Below are positions 35,016-47,345 of a DNA stretch of 64,000 nt, piece by piece. The notes under the pieces are model-generated. The model was given only the letters and a program-made list of their open reading frames with translations, was not told the origin of the DNA and did no database searches. Numbering within the stretch: position 1 is the first letter of the stretch; each line of letters begins with the position of its first letter. Source of the stretch: Schistocerca nitens (taxonomy: Eukaryota; Arthropoda; Insecta; Orthoptera; Acrididae); contig NC_064622.1 in the NCBI RefSeq assembly GCF_023898315.1, positions 79,237,387 to 79,301,386 of the forward strand. The letters are read 5' to 3'. The position numbers and the translations under genes were made by a program.

Positions 35016-37268
35016 ACAACAAATACTAGAACAAAATAATGTGCAATCAGAAGAAGAAGAAAATACAGTAATGGACTCAAACATCCCAGAGCAAACAAAC
35101 AAAGAACAACACACATCAATGAAACAATCAGAGGAAAACGAAATCTTAAGACAGCCACCAGAACAAGTACAAATAGAACAAGAAGTGACACACATGTTAG
35201 ATATAGAAGAAAAATTTCAGCTGACATATATAGAATACAAAGATACAAAGACACAAATACAGACATTAGACCATTCTTGCGTTGACCACCAAATAACCCA
35301 CAAGTCGAAACTACAATAACAACTATCAACACAATCATACACAACAAAATAAATGAAAATACAACTATGGAAGAGTTACAACTACTGGTTTATGTAGGAG
35401 CACTCACTACACTGAATATACACACTAGGCAGAGATCAGAACCAATGAACACACAGAAGAAACCCACAAAACCAGCATGGCAACACAGGCTACAGATCAG
35501 AATAGAAAAACTGAGAAAAGACATTGGACAGCTAACACAATTTATAAGAAATGAAATGTCAGAAAAAAAACGAAAAAGGTTAGGTAAAATATCACAACAA
35601 GAAGCGATAGAGCAATTAGATGAAAAGAAGCAGAAATTACAAGCATTGGCCAAACGACTTAGAAGATACAAAAAAGGTGAAAATAGAAGGAAACAAAACC
35701 AAACATTCAACACAAACCAAAAGAGATTTTATCAAACAATAGATAACACACACATTAAAATAGACAATCCACCAAACATAACAGACATGGAACACTTCTG
35801 GAGCAACATATGGTCAAACCCGGTACAACATAACAGGCATGCACGGTGGATACAAGCAGAAACAGACTCATACAAGATGATACCACAAATGCCTGAAGTG
35901 ATAATTTTGCAACATGAAGTCACCCGAGCAATTAATTCTACGCACAATTGGAAAGCCCCTGGAAATGATAAAATAGCAAATTTCTGGCTAAAGAAGTTCA
36001 CCTCAACACATTCACATCTAACTAAATTATTTAACAGTTACATTGCAGACCCATACACATTCCCTGATACACTTACACATGGAATAACCTATCTGAAACC
36101 TAAAGATCAAGCAGACACAGCAAACCCAGCTAAATATCGCCCCATAACATGCCTACCAACAATCTACAAAATATTAACTTCAGTCATTACACAGAAATTA
36201 ATGACACATACAACACAGAACAAAATTGTAAATGAAGAACAAAAAGACTGCTGCAAAGGAGCACGAGGATGTAAAGAGCAACTGATAATAGATACAGAGG
36301 TGACATATCAAGCTAAAACTAAACAAAGGTCACTACACTATGCATACATTGATTACCAAAAAGCTTTTGATAGTGTACCCCACTCATGGTTACTACAAAT
36401 ATTGGAAATATACAAAGTAGATCCTAAATTGCTACAGTTCCTAAACATAGTTATGAAAAATTGGAAAACCACACTTAATATCCAAACAAACTCTAATAAT
36501 ATCACATCACAGCCAATACAGATTAAGTGTGGAATATACCAAGAAGACTCATTAAGTCCTTTCTGGTTCTGTCTTGCTCTGAACCCACTATCCAACATGC
36601 TAAATAATACAAACTATGGATATAATATTAGTGGAACATACCCACACAAAATCACACATTTGCTATACATGGATGATCTAAAACTACTGGCAGCAACAAA
36701 TCAACAACTCAACCAATTACTGAAGATAACAGAAGTATTCAGCAATGATATAAATATGGCTTTTGGAACAGACAAATGTAAGAAAAATAGCATAGTCAAG
36801 GGAAAACACACTAAACAAGAAGATTACATATTGGATAACCAAAGTGACTCCACAGAAGGGATGGAAAAAACAGATGCCTATAAATATCTAGGATACAGAC
36901 AAAAAATAGGAATAGATAATACAAATATTAAAGAAGAACTAAAAGAAAAATATAGACAAAGACTAACAAAAATACTGAAAACAGAATTGACAGCAAGAAA
37001 CAAGACAAAAGCTATAAATACTTATGCTATACCAATATTGACCTACTCATTTGGAGTAGTGAAATGGAGTAACACAGACCTAGAAGCACTCAATACACTT
37101 ACACGTTCACTATGCCACAAATATAGAATACATCACATACATTCAGCAACAGAAAGATTCACATTAAGCAGAAAGGAAGGAGGAAGGGGATTCATCGACA
37201 TAAAAAAACCTACATTATGGACAGGTAGACAATTTCAGAAAATTCTTTCTAGAACGAGCAGAAACTAG
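35016..37268 (+). pseudogene. Dong/R4-like LINE linker and RT, copy 2
   Basis: The protein resumes after PLE-2 with the Gln/Glu-rich linker, breaks at an 8-bp duplication near 35240, and is open again from 35367 for 633 codons. It carries the RT with APGNDKIANFWLKKF, YRPITCLPTIYKIL, YIDYQKAFDSVPHSWL near 36350 and the active site LLYMDDLKLL near 36661. GIYQEDSLSPFW has Glu where copies 1 and 3 have Gly. An extra A in the run near 37207 shifts the frame, ending at 37268. Confidence 0.85.
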
Positions 37269-38166
37269 CAAAGTACACAAAGTAATCACTCATATAAATA
37301 CATCGGCTACACCACTGCAATTTCATAATCACTTCTACAACCCTTTAGATCACATAACATCAACAGATACGAAGAAAGTAAATTGGAAAAAGAAAACACT
37401 GCATGGCAAGCACCCATATCATCTAACACAGCCACACATCGATCAAGACGCATCCAACACATGGCTAAGAAAAGGCAATATATACAGTGAGACGGAAGGA
37501 TTCATGATTGCAATACAGGATCAAACAATATACACCAGATATTACAGCAAGCATATTATTAAAGATCCCAATACCACAACAGATAAATGCAGACTTTGCA
37601 AACAACAAATAGAAACAGTAGATCACATAACAAGTGGATGTACAATACTAGCAAATACAGAATACCCCAGAAGACATGACAATGTAGCAAAAATAATACA
37701 TCAACAGCTTGCCTTACAACATAAACTTATAAAACAACACATTCCCACATACAAGTATGCACCACAAAATGTACTGGAGAATGATGAATACAAATTATAC
37801 TGGAACAGAACCATTATAACAGATAAAACAACACCACATAACACACCTGACATCATACTCACCAATAAAGAGAAGAAATTAACACAACTAATTGAAATAT
37901 CCATACCCAATACAGCAAATATACAGTAGAAAACAGGAGAAAAAATTGAAAAATACATCCAACTGGCTGAGGAAGTCAAGGACATGTGGCATCAGGATAA
38001 AGTTGACATTATACCAATTATACTTTCAACTACAGGAGTCATACCATGCAATATCCACCAGTACATCAACGCAATACAGCTACATCCAAATTTATATATA
38101 CAACTACAGAAATCCGTAGTTATTGATACATGTTCAATTACCCGAAAGTTCCTAAATGCAATATAA
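37269..38166 (+). pseudogene. Dong/R4-like LINE C-terminal part, copy 2
   Basis: Zinc finger CRLCKQQIETVDHITSGC near 37587, then the REL endonuclease (PDIILTNKEKK near 37847, IEISIPNTANIQ near 37890), stopped by TAG at 37927 where other copies have AAG. The end of the frame, with SITRKFLNAI, reaches 38166. It is inactive by three small lesions. Confidence 0.8.
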
Positions 38167-38258
38167 CATATACCGTACAGTTAAAAAGAAGTTACACTTG
38201 ATCAAGGTCCGTGCCACTTTCCATTTTTAACCAGACTTAACATCTGAGAAAGTAAAGA

Positions 38259-38303
<45 letters not shown>
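38259..38303 (+). repeat. (TAA)n array after copy 2
   Basis: About 15 TAA units directly follow the 3' end of Dong-like copy 2; they are either the target array or the element's own tail. Confidence 0.95.
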
Positions 38304-38304
<1 letters not shown>

Positions 38305-38545
38305 TTATAACTTCAATTTTCAACAATTATGTTTCAAGGATGACGCAATACATGAAAGTCACGGATCAAGTAAACAGAGTAAGACGTGTGTCACTTTAAC
38401 AGTCAAATCACAACTGAGTCAGAGTCTAGCAGCCGCTGGCTGGCCACTTAGGTGGCGCTGCTGCTGCATGGCTGGCAGACAGCGCCACATGTAGAGGACG
38501 CGCGTAACTGCGCGGCGGCACTTTGAAAGATCGGCGAGTCGCAAC
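38304..38545. other. 242-bp GC-rich segment between two TAA arrays
   Basis: This unique-looking segment separates copies 2 and 3. It is clearly more GC-rich than its surroundings and contains an imperfect inverted repeat GGTGGCGCTG...CAGCGCCA (38451-38490) and CGCGCGTAACTGCGCGGC. It has no long frame. It may be the original host DNA between two TAA microsatellites, or part of another short element. Confidence 0.5.
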
Positions 38546-38546
38546 A

Positions 38547-38589
<43 letters not shown>
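38546..38589 (+). repeat. (AAT)n array before copy 3
   Basis: About 14 AAT units run directly into Dong-like copy 3, whose first bases (TAGATATAGAAG) overlap the array by two or three bases, suggesting microhomology at the truncated 5' joint. Confidence 0.95.
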
Positions 38590-41500
38590 GATATAGAAGA
38601 AAAATTTCAGTTGACATATATAGAATACAAAGACACAAATACAGACATTAGACCATTCTTGCATAGACCACCAAATAGCCCACAAGTCGAAACAACAATA
38701 AAAACTATCAACACAATCATACACAACAAAATAAATGAATACACAACTATGGAAGAGTTACAACTACTGGTTTATGTAGGAGCACTCACTACACTAAATA
38801 TACACACTAGGCAGATATCAGAACCAACCAACACACAGAAGAAACCCACAAAACCAGCATGGCAACACAGGCTACAGATCAGAATAGAAAAACTGAGAAA
38901 AGACATCGGACAGTTAACACAATTTATAAGAAATGAAATATCAGACAAAAAACGAAAAAGGTTAGGTAAAATCTCACAACAAGAAGCAATAGAGCAATTA
39001 GATGAAAAGAAGCAAAAATTACAAGCTTTGGCGAAACGACTTAGAAGATACAAAAAAAGTGAAAATAGAAGGAAACAAAACCAAACATTCAACACAAACC
39101 AAAAGAAATTTTACCAAACAATAGATAACACACACATAAAAATAGACAATCCACCAAACATAAGAGACATGGAACACTTCTGGAGCAGCATATGGTCAAA
39201 CCCGGTACAACATAACAGGCATGCACGGTGGATACAAGCAGAAACAGATACATACAAGATGATACCACAAATGCCTGAAGTGATAATTTTGCAACATGAA
39301 GTCACCCGAGCAATTAATTCTACGCACAATTGGAAAGCCCCTGGAAATGATAAAATAGCAAATTTCTGGCTAAAGAAGTTTACCTCAACACATTCACATC
39401 TAACTAAATTATTTAACAGTTACATTGCAGACCCATATATATTCCCTGATACACTTACACATGGAATAACTTATCTGAAACCTAAAGATCAAGCGGACAC
39501 AGCAAACCCAGCTAAATATCGCCCCATAACATGCCTGCCAACAATCTACAAAATATTAACTTCAGTCATTACACAGAAATTAATGACACATACAACACAG
39601 AACAAAATTATAAATGAAGAACAAAAAGGCTGCTGCAAAGGAGCGCGAGGATGTAAAGAGCAACTGATAATAGATGCAGAGGTGACATATCAAGCTAAAA
39701 CTAAACAAAGGTCTCTACACTACGCATACATTGATTACCAAAAAGCTTTTGATAGTGTACCCCACTCATGGTTACTACAAATATTGGAAATATACAAAGT
39801 AGATCCTAAATTGATACAGTTCCTAAACATAGTAATGAAAAACTGGAAAACCACACTTAATATCCAAACAAATTCAGATAATATCACATCACAGCCAATA
39901 CAGATTAAGCGTGGAATATACCAAGGAGACTCATTAAGTCCTTTCTGGTTCTGCCTTGCTCTGAACCCACTATCCAACATGCTAAATAATACAAATTATG
40001 GATACAATATTACTGGAACATACCCACACAAAATCACACATTTGCTATACATGGATGATCTAAAACTACTGGCAGCAACAAATCAACAACTCAACCAATT
40101 ACTAAAGATAACAGAAGTATTCAGCAATGATATAAGTATGGCGTTTGGAACAGACAAATGTAAGAAAAATAGCATAGTCAAGGGAAAACACACTAAACAA
40201 GAAGATTACATATTGGATAACCACAGCGACTGCATAGAAGCGATGGAAAAAACAGATGCCTATAAATATCTAGGATACAGACAAAAAATAGGAATAGATA
40301 ATACAAATATTAAAGAAGAACTAAAAGAAAAATATAGACAAAGACTAACAAAAATACTGAAAACAGAATTGACAGCAAGAAACAAGACCAAAGCTATAAA
40401 TACTTATGCCATACCAATATTGACCTACTCATTTGGAGTAGTGAAATGGAGTAACACAGACCTAGAAGCACTCAATACACTTACACGATCACAATGCCAT
40501 AAATATAGAATACATCACATACATTCAGCAACAGAAAGATTCACATTAAGCAGAAAGGAAGGAGGAAGGGGATTTATCGATATAAAAAACCTACATTATG
40601 GACAGGTAGACAATTTAAGAAAATTCTTTATAGAACGAGCAGAAACTAGCAAAATACACTAAGCAATCACTCATATAAATACATCGGCTACACCACTAAA
40701 ATTTCATAACCACCTCTACAACCCGTTAGACCACATAACATCAACAGATACGAAGAAAGTAAATTGGAAAAAGAAAACACTTCATGGCAAGCACCCGTAT
40801 CATCTAACACAGCCACACATCGATCAAGACGCATCCAACACATGGCTAAGAAAAGGCAATATATACAGTGAGACAGAAGGATTCATGATTGCAATACAGG
40901 ATCAAACAATAAACACCAGGTATTACAGCAAGCATATTATTAAAGATCCCAATACCACAACAGATAAATGCAGACTTTGTAAACAACAAATAGAAACAGT
41001 AGATCACATCACAAGCGGATGTACAATACTAGCAAATACAGAATACCCCAGAAGACATGACAATGTCGCAAAAATAATACATCAACAGCTTGCCTTACAA
41101 CATAAACTTTTAAAACAACAAGTTCCTACATACAAGTATGCACCACAAAATGTACTGGAGAATGATGAATACAAATTATACTGGAACAGAACCATTATAA
41201 CAGATAAAACAACACCACATAACAAACCTGACATCATACTCACCAATAAAAAGATGAAATTAACACAACTAATCGAAATATCCATACCCAATACAACAAA
41301 TATACAAAAGAAAACAGGAGAAAAAATTGAAAAATACATCCAACTGGCTGAGGAAGTCAAAGACATGTGGCATCAGGATAAAGTTGACATCATACCAATT
41401 ATACTATCAACTACAGGAGTCATACCACACAATATCCACCAGTACATCAATGCAATAGAGCTACATCCAAACGTATATATACAACTACAGAAATCAGTAA

Positions 41501-41639
41501 TTATTGATACATGTTCAATTACCTGAAAGTTCCTAAATGCAATATAACACATACCATACAGTTAAAAGGAAGTGACGCCTGATCAAGGTCCGCGTCACTT
41601 TTCATTTTTAACCAGACTTAACGTCTGAGAAAGTAAAGA
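38590..41639 (+). mobile_element. Dong/R4-like LINE, copy 3, 5'-truncated
   Basis: This copy lacks the 5' UTR and Myb-like region and starts in the linker. It has no nested insertion and runs through RT, zinc finger and REL endonuclease to the family 3' end (GTAAAGAA), followed by TAA units at 41640-41653. It is the cleanest reference for the empty sites of the insertions in copies 1 and 2. Confidence 0.9.
38611..41526 (+). pseudogene. Dong/R4-like LINE protein, copy 3 (one internal stop)
   Basis: One phase runs from 38611 to 41526 with a single stop at 40660 (TAA where other copies have AAA) splitting it into 683 and about 288 codons. Domains: coiled basic linker, RT with APGNDKIANFWLKKF near 39335, GIYQGDSLSPFWFCL near 39912 and LLYMDDLKLL near 40044, zinc finger CRLCKQQIETVDH near 40971, and REL endonuclease with PDIILTNKKMK near 41230. 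It ends early at TGA (41524-41526), a C-to-T change from CGA in the other copies. The missing N-terminus and single stop mean it is inactive but recent. Confidence 0.9.
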
Positions 41640-41653
41640 ATAATAATAATAAT
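41640..41653 (+). repeat. Short (TAA)n after copy 3
   Basis: About four TAA units mark the 3' border of Dong-like copy 3. Confidence 0.85.
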
Positions 41654-42160
41654 TGAAAACTGGGATGAAAATGAAACCATTCATTTTCATTACGAGATTT
41701 CAACTAGCAGAACACAAATGATCACATGTACTGCAAACATTGCTGAAATTATTGAGAATTTTTCATCTACTCTGGAAAGAGACTATTGTTCCACAGTCTT
41801 ACATTGCCAAGTCTCAATCAAAATACTATAAGGTACTTAAAAAAGACCATCTGATGTAAACTCTGCCATACTATCAATGGGGTTTAGTGAAAATCATTCT
41901 TCTACTATCCCAAGGAAATGTTATAGGCCCTCTGTTGTTCCTACTCAACATAAATAACATAGTAGAAAATTGTAGCTGTCACCTCAGACGGTTTGCAGAT
42001 GATGCTGTCATATACGATCTAGTAATGTCATCCGAAGATCAAAACCAGTTGCAAAATAATTCAGACTCAATATTTTTAAGATGTGAGAAGTGGCAATTGA
42101 TCCTAAATAATAAAAAGTGTGAAGTCTTCCACATTGATACAAAAAGAAATCTGTTAAATT
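41654..42160 (+). pseudogene. CR1-like LINE remnant, RT part before the RTE insertion
   Basis: Frames read GNVIGPLLFLLNINNIV near 41915, then RRFADDAVIYDLV near 41987 (the RT active site), and CEKWQLILNNKKCEVFHID near 42085. The upstream part is badly decayed. The frame stops at KRNLLNFH, where the RTE-like LINE begins, and resumes at 45127. It belongs to the same family as 17590-18310. Confidence 0.75.
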
Positions 42161-42168
42161 TTCATTGT

Positions 42169-42201
<33 letters not shown>

Positions 42202-42329
42202 CTTCAGTCCTGAGACTGGTTTGATGCAGCTCTCCATGTTACTCTATCCTGTGCAAGCTTCTCCATCTCCCAGTACTTACTGCAACCTACATCCTTCTGA
42301 ACCTGCTTAGTGTATTCATCTCTTGGTCT

Positions 42330-42995
42330 CTATCTATGACTTTTACCCTCCACGCTGCCCTCCAATGCTAAATTTGTGATCCCCTGATGCCTCAGAACAT
42401 GTCCTACTAACAGGTGCCATCTTCTTGTCAAGTTGTGCCACAAACTCCTCTTCTCCCCAATTCTATTCAATACCTCCCCATTAGTTATGTGATCTACCCA
42501 TCTAATCTTCAGCATTCTTCTGTAGCACCACATTTTGAAAGTTTCTATTCTATTCTTGTCCAAACTATTTATCGTCCACGTTTCCCTTCCATACATGGCT
42601 ACACTCCATACAAATACTTTCAGAAACGACTACCTGACACTTAAATCTATACTCAATGTTAACAAATTTCTCTTCTTCAGAAACGCTTTCATTGCCATTG
42701 CTAGTCTACATTTTACATCCTCTCTATTTCGACCATCATCAGTTATTTTGCTCCGCAAATAGCAAAACTCCTTTACTACTTTAAGCGCCTCATTTCCTAA
42801 TCTAATTCCCTCAGCATCACCTGATTTAATTTGACTACATTCCATTATCCTCGTTTTGCTTTTGTTGATGTTCATCTTATATCCTCCTTTCAAGGCACTG
42901 TCCATTCCGTTCAACTGCTCTTCCAAGTCCTTTGCTGTCTCTGACAGAATTACAAAGTCATGGGTGAATCTCAAAGTTTTTATTTTTTTCTCCAT
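42330..42995 (-). pseudogene. RTE-like RT C-terminal part
   Basis: The frame from 42995 reads TLRFTHDFVILSETAKDLE where RTE elements have an F/YADD active site, so the catalytic aspartates are partly lost (THDF). It continues with KMNINKSKTRIM near 42870 and FCYLRSKITDDGR near 42755, then 42596-42330 with MYGRETWTINSLDKNRIETF and MWCYRRMLKIRWVDHITN, the characteristic C-terminal block of RTE-like elements. It is inactive. Confidence 0.8.
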
Positions 42996-43536
42996 GGATT
43001 TTAATGCCTACTCCGAATTTTTCATTTGTTTCCTTTACTGCTTGCTCAATATACAGATTGAATAACATCGGGGATAGGCTACAACCCTGTCTCACTCTGT
43101 TCCCAACAACTGCTTCCCTTGCATCCCCCTGGACTCTTATACCTGCCATCTGGTTTCCGTACAAATTGTAAACAGCCTTTTGCTCCCTGTATCTCACCCC
43201 TGCCACCTTCAGAATTTGAAAGAGAGTATTCCAGTCAACATTGGTAAGTCGTAAGGTCAGTATTGCCTCACGTGTTCCAACATTTCTATGGAATCCAAAC
43301 TGATCTTCCCCGAGGTCGGCTTCTACCAGTTTTTCCATTCGTCTGTAAAGAATTTGCGTTAGTATTTTGCAGCTGTGACTTATTAAACTGATAGTTCGGT
43401 AATTTTCACATCTGTCAACACCTGCTTTCTTTGGGATTGGAATTATTATACTCTTCTTTAAGTCTGAGGGTATTTCACCTGTCTCACACATCTTGCTAAT
43501 CAGATGGTAGAGTTTTGTCTGGGCTGGTTCTCCCAA
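42958..43536 (-). pseudogene. RTE-like RT N-terminal and palm part
   Basis: Minus-strand frame: DLKKSIIIPIPKKAG near 43475, NYRTISLISHSCKILTQIL near 43410, EDQFGFHRNVGTREAI near 43310, and RQGCSLSPMLFNLYIE near 43105. These are ordered RT motifs of the RTE group. A frame change joins it to the next part. Confidence 0.8.
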
Positions 43537-44214
43537 GGCTATCAGTAGTTCTAATGGAATGTTGTCTAATCCCGGGGCCTTGTTTCGACTCAGGTCTTTC
43601 AGTCAAACTCTTCATGCAGTATCTTATCTCCCATTTCATCTTCATCTACATCCTCTTCCTTTTCCATAAAGTTATCCTCAAATACATCGCCCTTGTATAG
43701 GCCCTCTATATACTCCTTCCACCTTTCTGCTTTCCCTTCTTTGCTTAGTACTGGGTTTCCATTTGAGCTCTTGATATTCTTACAAGTGGTTCTCTTTTCT
43801 CCAAAGGTCTCTTTAATTTTCCTGTAGGCGGTATCTATCTTACCCCTTGTGAGATAAGACTCTACATCCTTACATTTGTTCCCTTATGGTCTCCCTGAAA
43901 CTCTGTACAACCTCTGGCTCTTTCAGTTTATCCAGGCCCCATCTCCTTAAATTCCCACCTATTTACAGTTTCTTCAGTTTTAATCTACAGTTCATAACCA
44001 CTAGACTGTGGTCAGAGTCCACATCTGCCCCTGGAAATGTCTTACAATTTAAAACCTGGTTCATAAATCTCTGTCTTACCATTAAATAATCTGATACCTT
44101 CTAGTATCTCCAGGATTCTTCCATGTATACAACCTTCTTTCATGATTCTTGAACCAAGTGTTAGCTATGATTAAGTTATGCTCTGTGCAAAATTCTACTA
44201 GACGGCTTCCTCTT

Positions 44215-44854
44215 TCATTTCTTACCCCCCAATCCACATTCGCCTACTATGTTTCCTTCTCTCCCTTTTACTACTCTCGAATTCCAGTCACCCATGACTA
44301 TTAAATTTTCATCTCCCTTCACTACCTGAATAATTTCTTTTATCTCATCACACATTTCATCAATTTCTTCATCATCTGCAGAGCTAGTTGGCATATAAAC
44401 TTGTACTACTGTAGTAGGCATGGGCTTCGTATATATCTTGGCCACAATAATGCATTCACTATGCTGTTTGTAGTAGCTTACCCACATTCCTATTCATTAT
44501 TAAACCTACTCCTGCATTACCCCCATTTGATTTTGTATTTATAACCCTGTATTCACCTGACGAAAAGTCAGGTTCTTCCTGCCACCGAACTTCACTAATT
44601 CCCACTATATCTAACTTTAACCTATCCATTTCCCTTTATAAATTTTCAAACCTACCTTCCCAATTAAGGGATTTGACATTCCACACTCCGATCCGCAGAA
44701 CACCAGTTTTCTTTCTCCTGATAACGACATCCTCTTGAGTAGTCCCTGCCCGGAGATCCAAATGAGGGACTATTTTACCTCCGGAATATTTTACCCAAGA
44801 GGACGCCATCATTTTAACCATACAGTAAAGCTGCATGCCCTCGGGAAAAACCAC
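44215..44854 (-). pseudogene. RTE-like endonuclease remnant
   Basis: The piece at 44487-44215 reads TTVVQVYMPTSSADDEEID then LIVMGDWNSRVV near 44290, the APE endonuclease block with catalytic D and N. The piece at 44854-44636 reads LRIGVWNVKSLNWEGRFENL near 44690, the N-terminal block with WNV. The region between is frameshifted. Confidence 0.75.
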
Positions 44855-45126
44855 GGATGTAGTTTCCTCTTGCTTTCAGCCATTTGCAGTACCAGCACAG
44901 CAAGGCTGTTTTGATTAGTGTTACAAGGCCAGACCAGTCAATCATTCAGACTGTTGCCCCTGAAACTACTGAAAAAGCTGCTGTCCCTCTTCAGGAACCA
45001 CACATTTGTCTGGCCTCTCAAGAGATACCCCTCCATTGTGTTGCACCTACGGTATGGTCATCTGTATCGCTGAGGCACGCAAGCTTACCCACCAACATCA
45101 AGATCCATGGTTCATGGGGGGGGGAT

Positions 45127-45775
45127 TATATGATAAATGACACAAATGTAAAGTCTGTGAATTCGACTAAATACCTAGGCATAACTATTACAAAGAACAT
45201 TAACTGCAATGATCATGTACATACTGTTGTGGGGAAGGCAAATCAGACTTTATTTTAGTGGCAGAACACATAGAAGATGTAACAAATCTGCTAAAGTGAC
45301 TGCATACGCTATGCTTGTCCATCCTCTGCTAGAGTACTGCTTTGTGGTACAGGATTCTTATCAGAAAGGATTGATTTAGGACATCAGAAGAAGTTCAGAG
45401 AAGGGTGGTCTTCAGTATTACCACAAAATAGGGAAGAGACTATCATGGATATAATATGTGAGCTAGGGTGGCAACCATTGAAACAAAGGCATTTTTCATT
45501 GTGGTGAAATTTGTTCCCAAAATTTCAGTCACCATCCTTCTCCTCTGAATACAAAATATATTTTGTCAATACCTACCTACAAGGGGAGAAACGATTACCA
45601 TTATACAATGAAAGAAGTCAGAGCTTGCAAGGAGAGACTTCATGTTCATTTTTTCTCACATGCTGTTTGTGAATGGAACAGTAGAGAAGTAGTGTGAAAG
45701 TGGTTCAATGAACCCACTAACAGGCTCTTACATGTGAATTGCAGAGCAGTCATGTAGATAAAGATGTAGATGAAA
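45127..45775 (+). pseudogene. CR1-like LINE remnant, 3' part after the RTE insertion
   Basis: The host LINE resumes with DTNVKSVNSTKYLGITI near 45138 and HVHTVVGKANQTL near 45216, loses frame, and runs through a 3' UTR to TCATGTAGATAAAGATGTAG near 45750, the GATGTA-type end of this family. Its distal part matches 18220-18300. Confidence 0.7.
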
Positions 45776-46545
45776 TATGAAAAAAGATTGTAAATACCAA
45801 ATTTTATAGAGACAATGAAAACTTTGAGAACACTAATTTCATAGATGATGCGCAACATTTAAAGTATGAAAGAAATCATTAGGGACTGTAGTATCCTAGA
45901 CCACTTCAGCAACCAGATCACTCAATTTTTAGGGAAGTGTGAAAAAACAGGAACTCATAAAAATAATTCAGAAACTAAAATCCAAGAAGGTTGCAGGAGA
46001 TGGAGAAATACTACATTATCTAATAAAGCACGAGAGTGAAAAAATAATTGAACCATTTTTGGATTAAGCAAATTGTTCATTCACAGAAGAATTCCAGAAA
46101 AATTAAAAATAAGCATAACAATATCATTATGCAAGAAAGGTGGCAAAGGACTAAAATAACTATAGAACTGTTTTCTCAAAAATACGTGAAAGGCTTATGT
46201 AATGTAGATAAATTACTTTCCTACAAAAACACAGTATTCTGATTGCAGTACAACTTGTTTTCTCAAAAGGAAATCTACAGAAACAGTTATCTCAAGCCTA
46301 ACAGGGTTTGTTATACAACCATTAGTCAAAAGATACTCTGTGTATCTGCTAAGTTTCTGGGTTTATCTAAATCTTTTGACACAATCACCCTTACAGCACT
46401 AATTGAACTTGAAAGCTATGGTATCCATGAGCATGCAGCACAATGGAGAAAAATACTATTTGTATGTTGGAAACAGAAAGCAGTATGTGAGTACAGAGTC
46501 TGGAAGCAAATCTGAAATCGTCGCCTGAGTGTGATACTAGAGCTA
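45776..46545 (+). pseudogene. Decayed LINE RT fragment
   Basis: Frames near 46080-46150 recall IP..LKISITISLCKKGGKG (the RT motif before NYRPIS). Near 46355 LSKSFDTITLTALIELESYG matches the LSKAFDTIDH..L..KL..YG motif. The remainder is unreadable and no active-site box is visible. Confidence 0.55.
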
Positions 46546-46640
46546 CCAACCCCCCCCCCCCACCCCATCCCCTCCCCCTGGTTGTGGCGACAGACTGATC
46601 TGTGGTGTAGCCAGGGATCTAGCTTAGGTTCAAAGGTGAT
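46546..46640. other. C-rich tract
   Basis: A run of ten or more C and a further CCCC-rich stretch (46549-46580) at the junction of two LINE remnants. No gene. Confidence 0.6.
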
Positions 46641-47345
46641 GATTCATTTAAGAGTTTATTTAATTACTTAGCACCCGTATTATCACATTCATGATGTTGG
46701 ATTTGTCAAAGTACAAAATATTACATATTTACATCATGTGCAAAATCTTATCATTTGTATCGGCACATCTTTATAACAAAAACATTCTTCTTCTTAATTA
46801 GATTAAAAAATTATATACATACAAACATAGAGATAACATAAAAGCTAGCTTAACACCTTGGCTGATTTGACTAAAACTATTAAATACCAGTACTTTAATT
46901 AAATAGGCACAGTAACATATGTCACAAAAGTTAGGTGCATAATTAGATACATACGTAGATAAAAGAAGTTTAGTTTCATCTAGGAATGGTTTGATAGTTA
47001 TGAATTTTTGTTTAGAGAGCTACGAAGCAGACCTACAGATTTGAGCAAAATTCCAAGTATTCATTATTAGTAGATTTTTTTTAGTTCTTTCTTGAATGCG
47101 TTAATGTTTGGTATTTTTTTTATGCTATCTGGCAATGCACTGTAAACAATTTTTGGTTTGTAAACAGCACTGTCCTGATATACTGATTTTCTGTGCACAT
47201 CCCTATGATAATCATCCCTATTCCTTGTTTGATACTTTATTACTAGATCTGTGTCGTTTACCAGCCATGACTGGACAGACTGCGTCAAGATTAATTACAT
47301 ATATATATTTAAAAAATATTCACAAAATTAAGACATTTATACATA
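46641..47345 (-). pseudogene. LINE C-terminal fragment
   Basis: Minus frame 47288-47067 reads SVYQDSAVYKPKIVYSALPD then SIKKIPNINAFKKELKKIY. This is the usual C-terminal end of Jockey/CR1-group LINE proteins (Y..LP..IK....FK..LK..). The rest (46641-47066) is AT-rich 3' untranslated sequence. Confidence 0.6.

Larger units (their letters stand above)
30916..38258 (+). mobile_element. Dong/R4-like LINE, copy 2, carrying a Penelope-like element
   Basis: Copy 2 starts about 40 bases into the family 5' UTR (GTAAAAGGCGACGAAAAG), directly joined to copy 1. It runs to its own 3' end (GTAAAGAAA) and a (TAA)n array at 38259. A Penelope-like element interrupts it at 31401-34999. Coding damage is light: an 8-bp duplication ATACAAAG near 35240, one extra A near 37207, and a stop at 37927. 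It is collinear with copies 1 and 3. Confidence 0.85.
42161..45126 (-). mobile_element. RTE-like LINE
   Basis: This minus-strand LINE has its 3' end at 42161-42200 in a (TTG)n run ((CAA)n on its strand) next to GACTGAAGACAACAACA-type sequence. Its 5' part at 44880-45126 holds an untranslated region ending in CCCCCCATGAACCATGG. In between are an endonuclease remnant (44487-44215), RT (43536-42958) and C-terminal parts (42995-42330). It splits the CR1-like LINE at 41654/45127. It is nearly full length but broken by many shifts. Confidence 0.8.

Noticed and set aside
38259..38589. CRISPR-like array
   Set aside because: The repeats are simple TAA units around one segment; there are no regular spacers and the DNA is eukaryotic.
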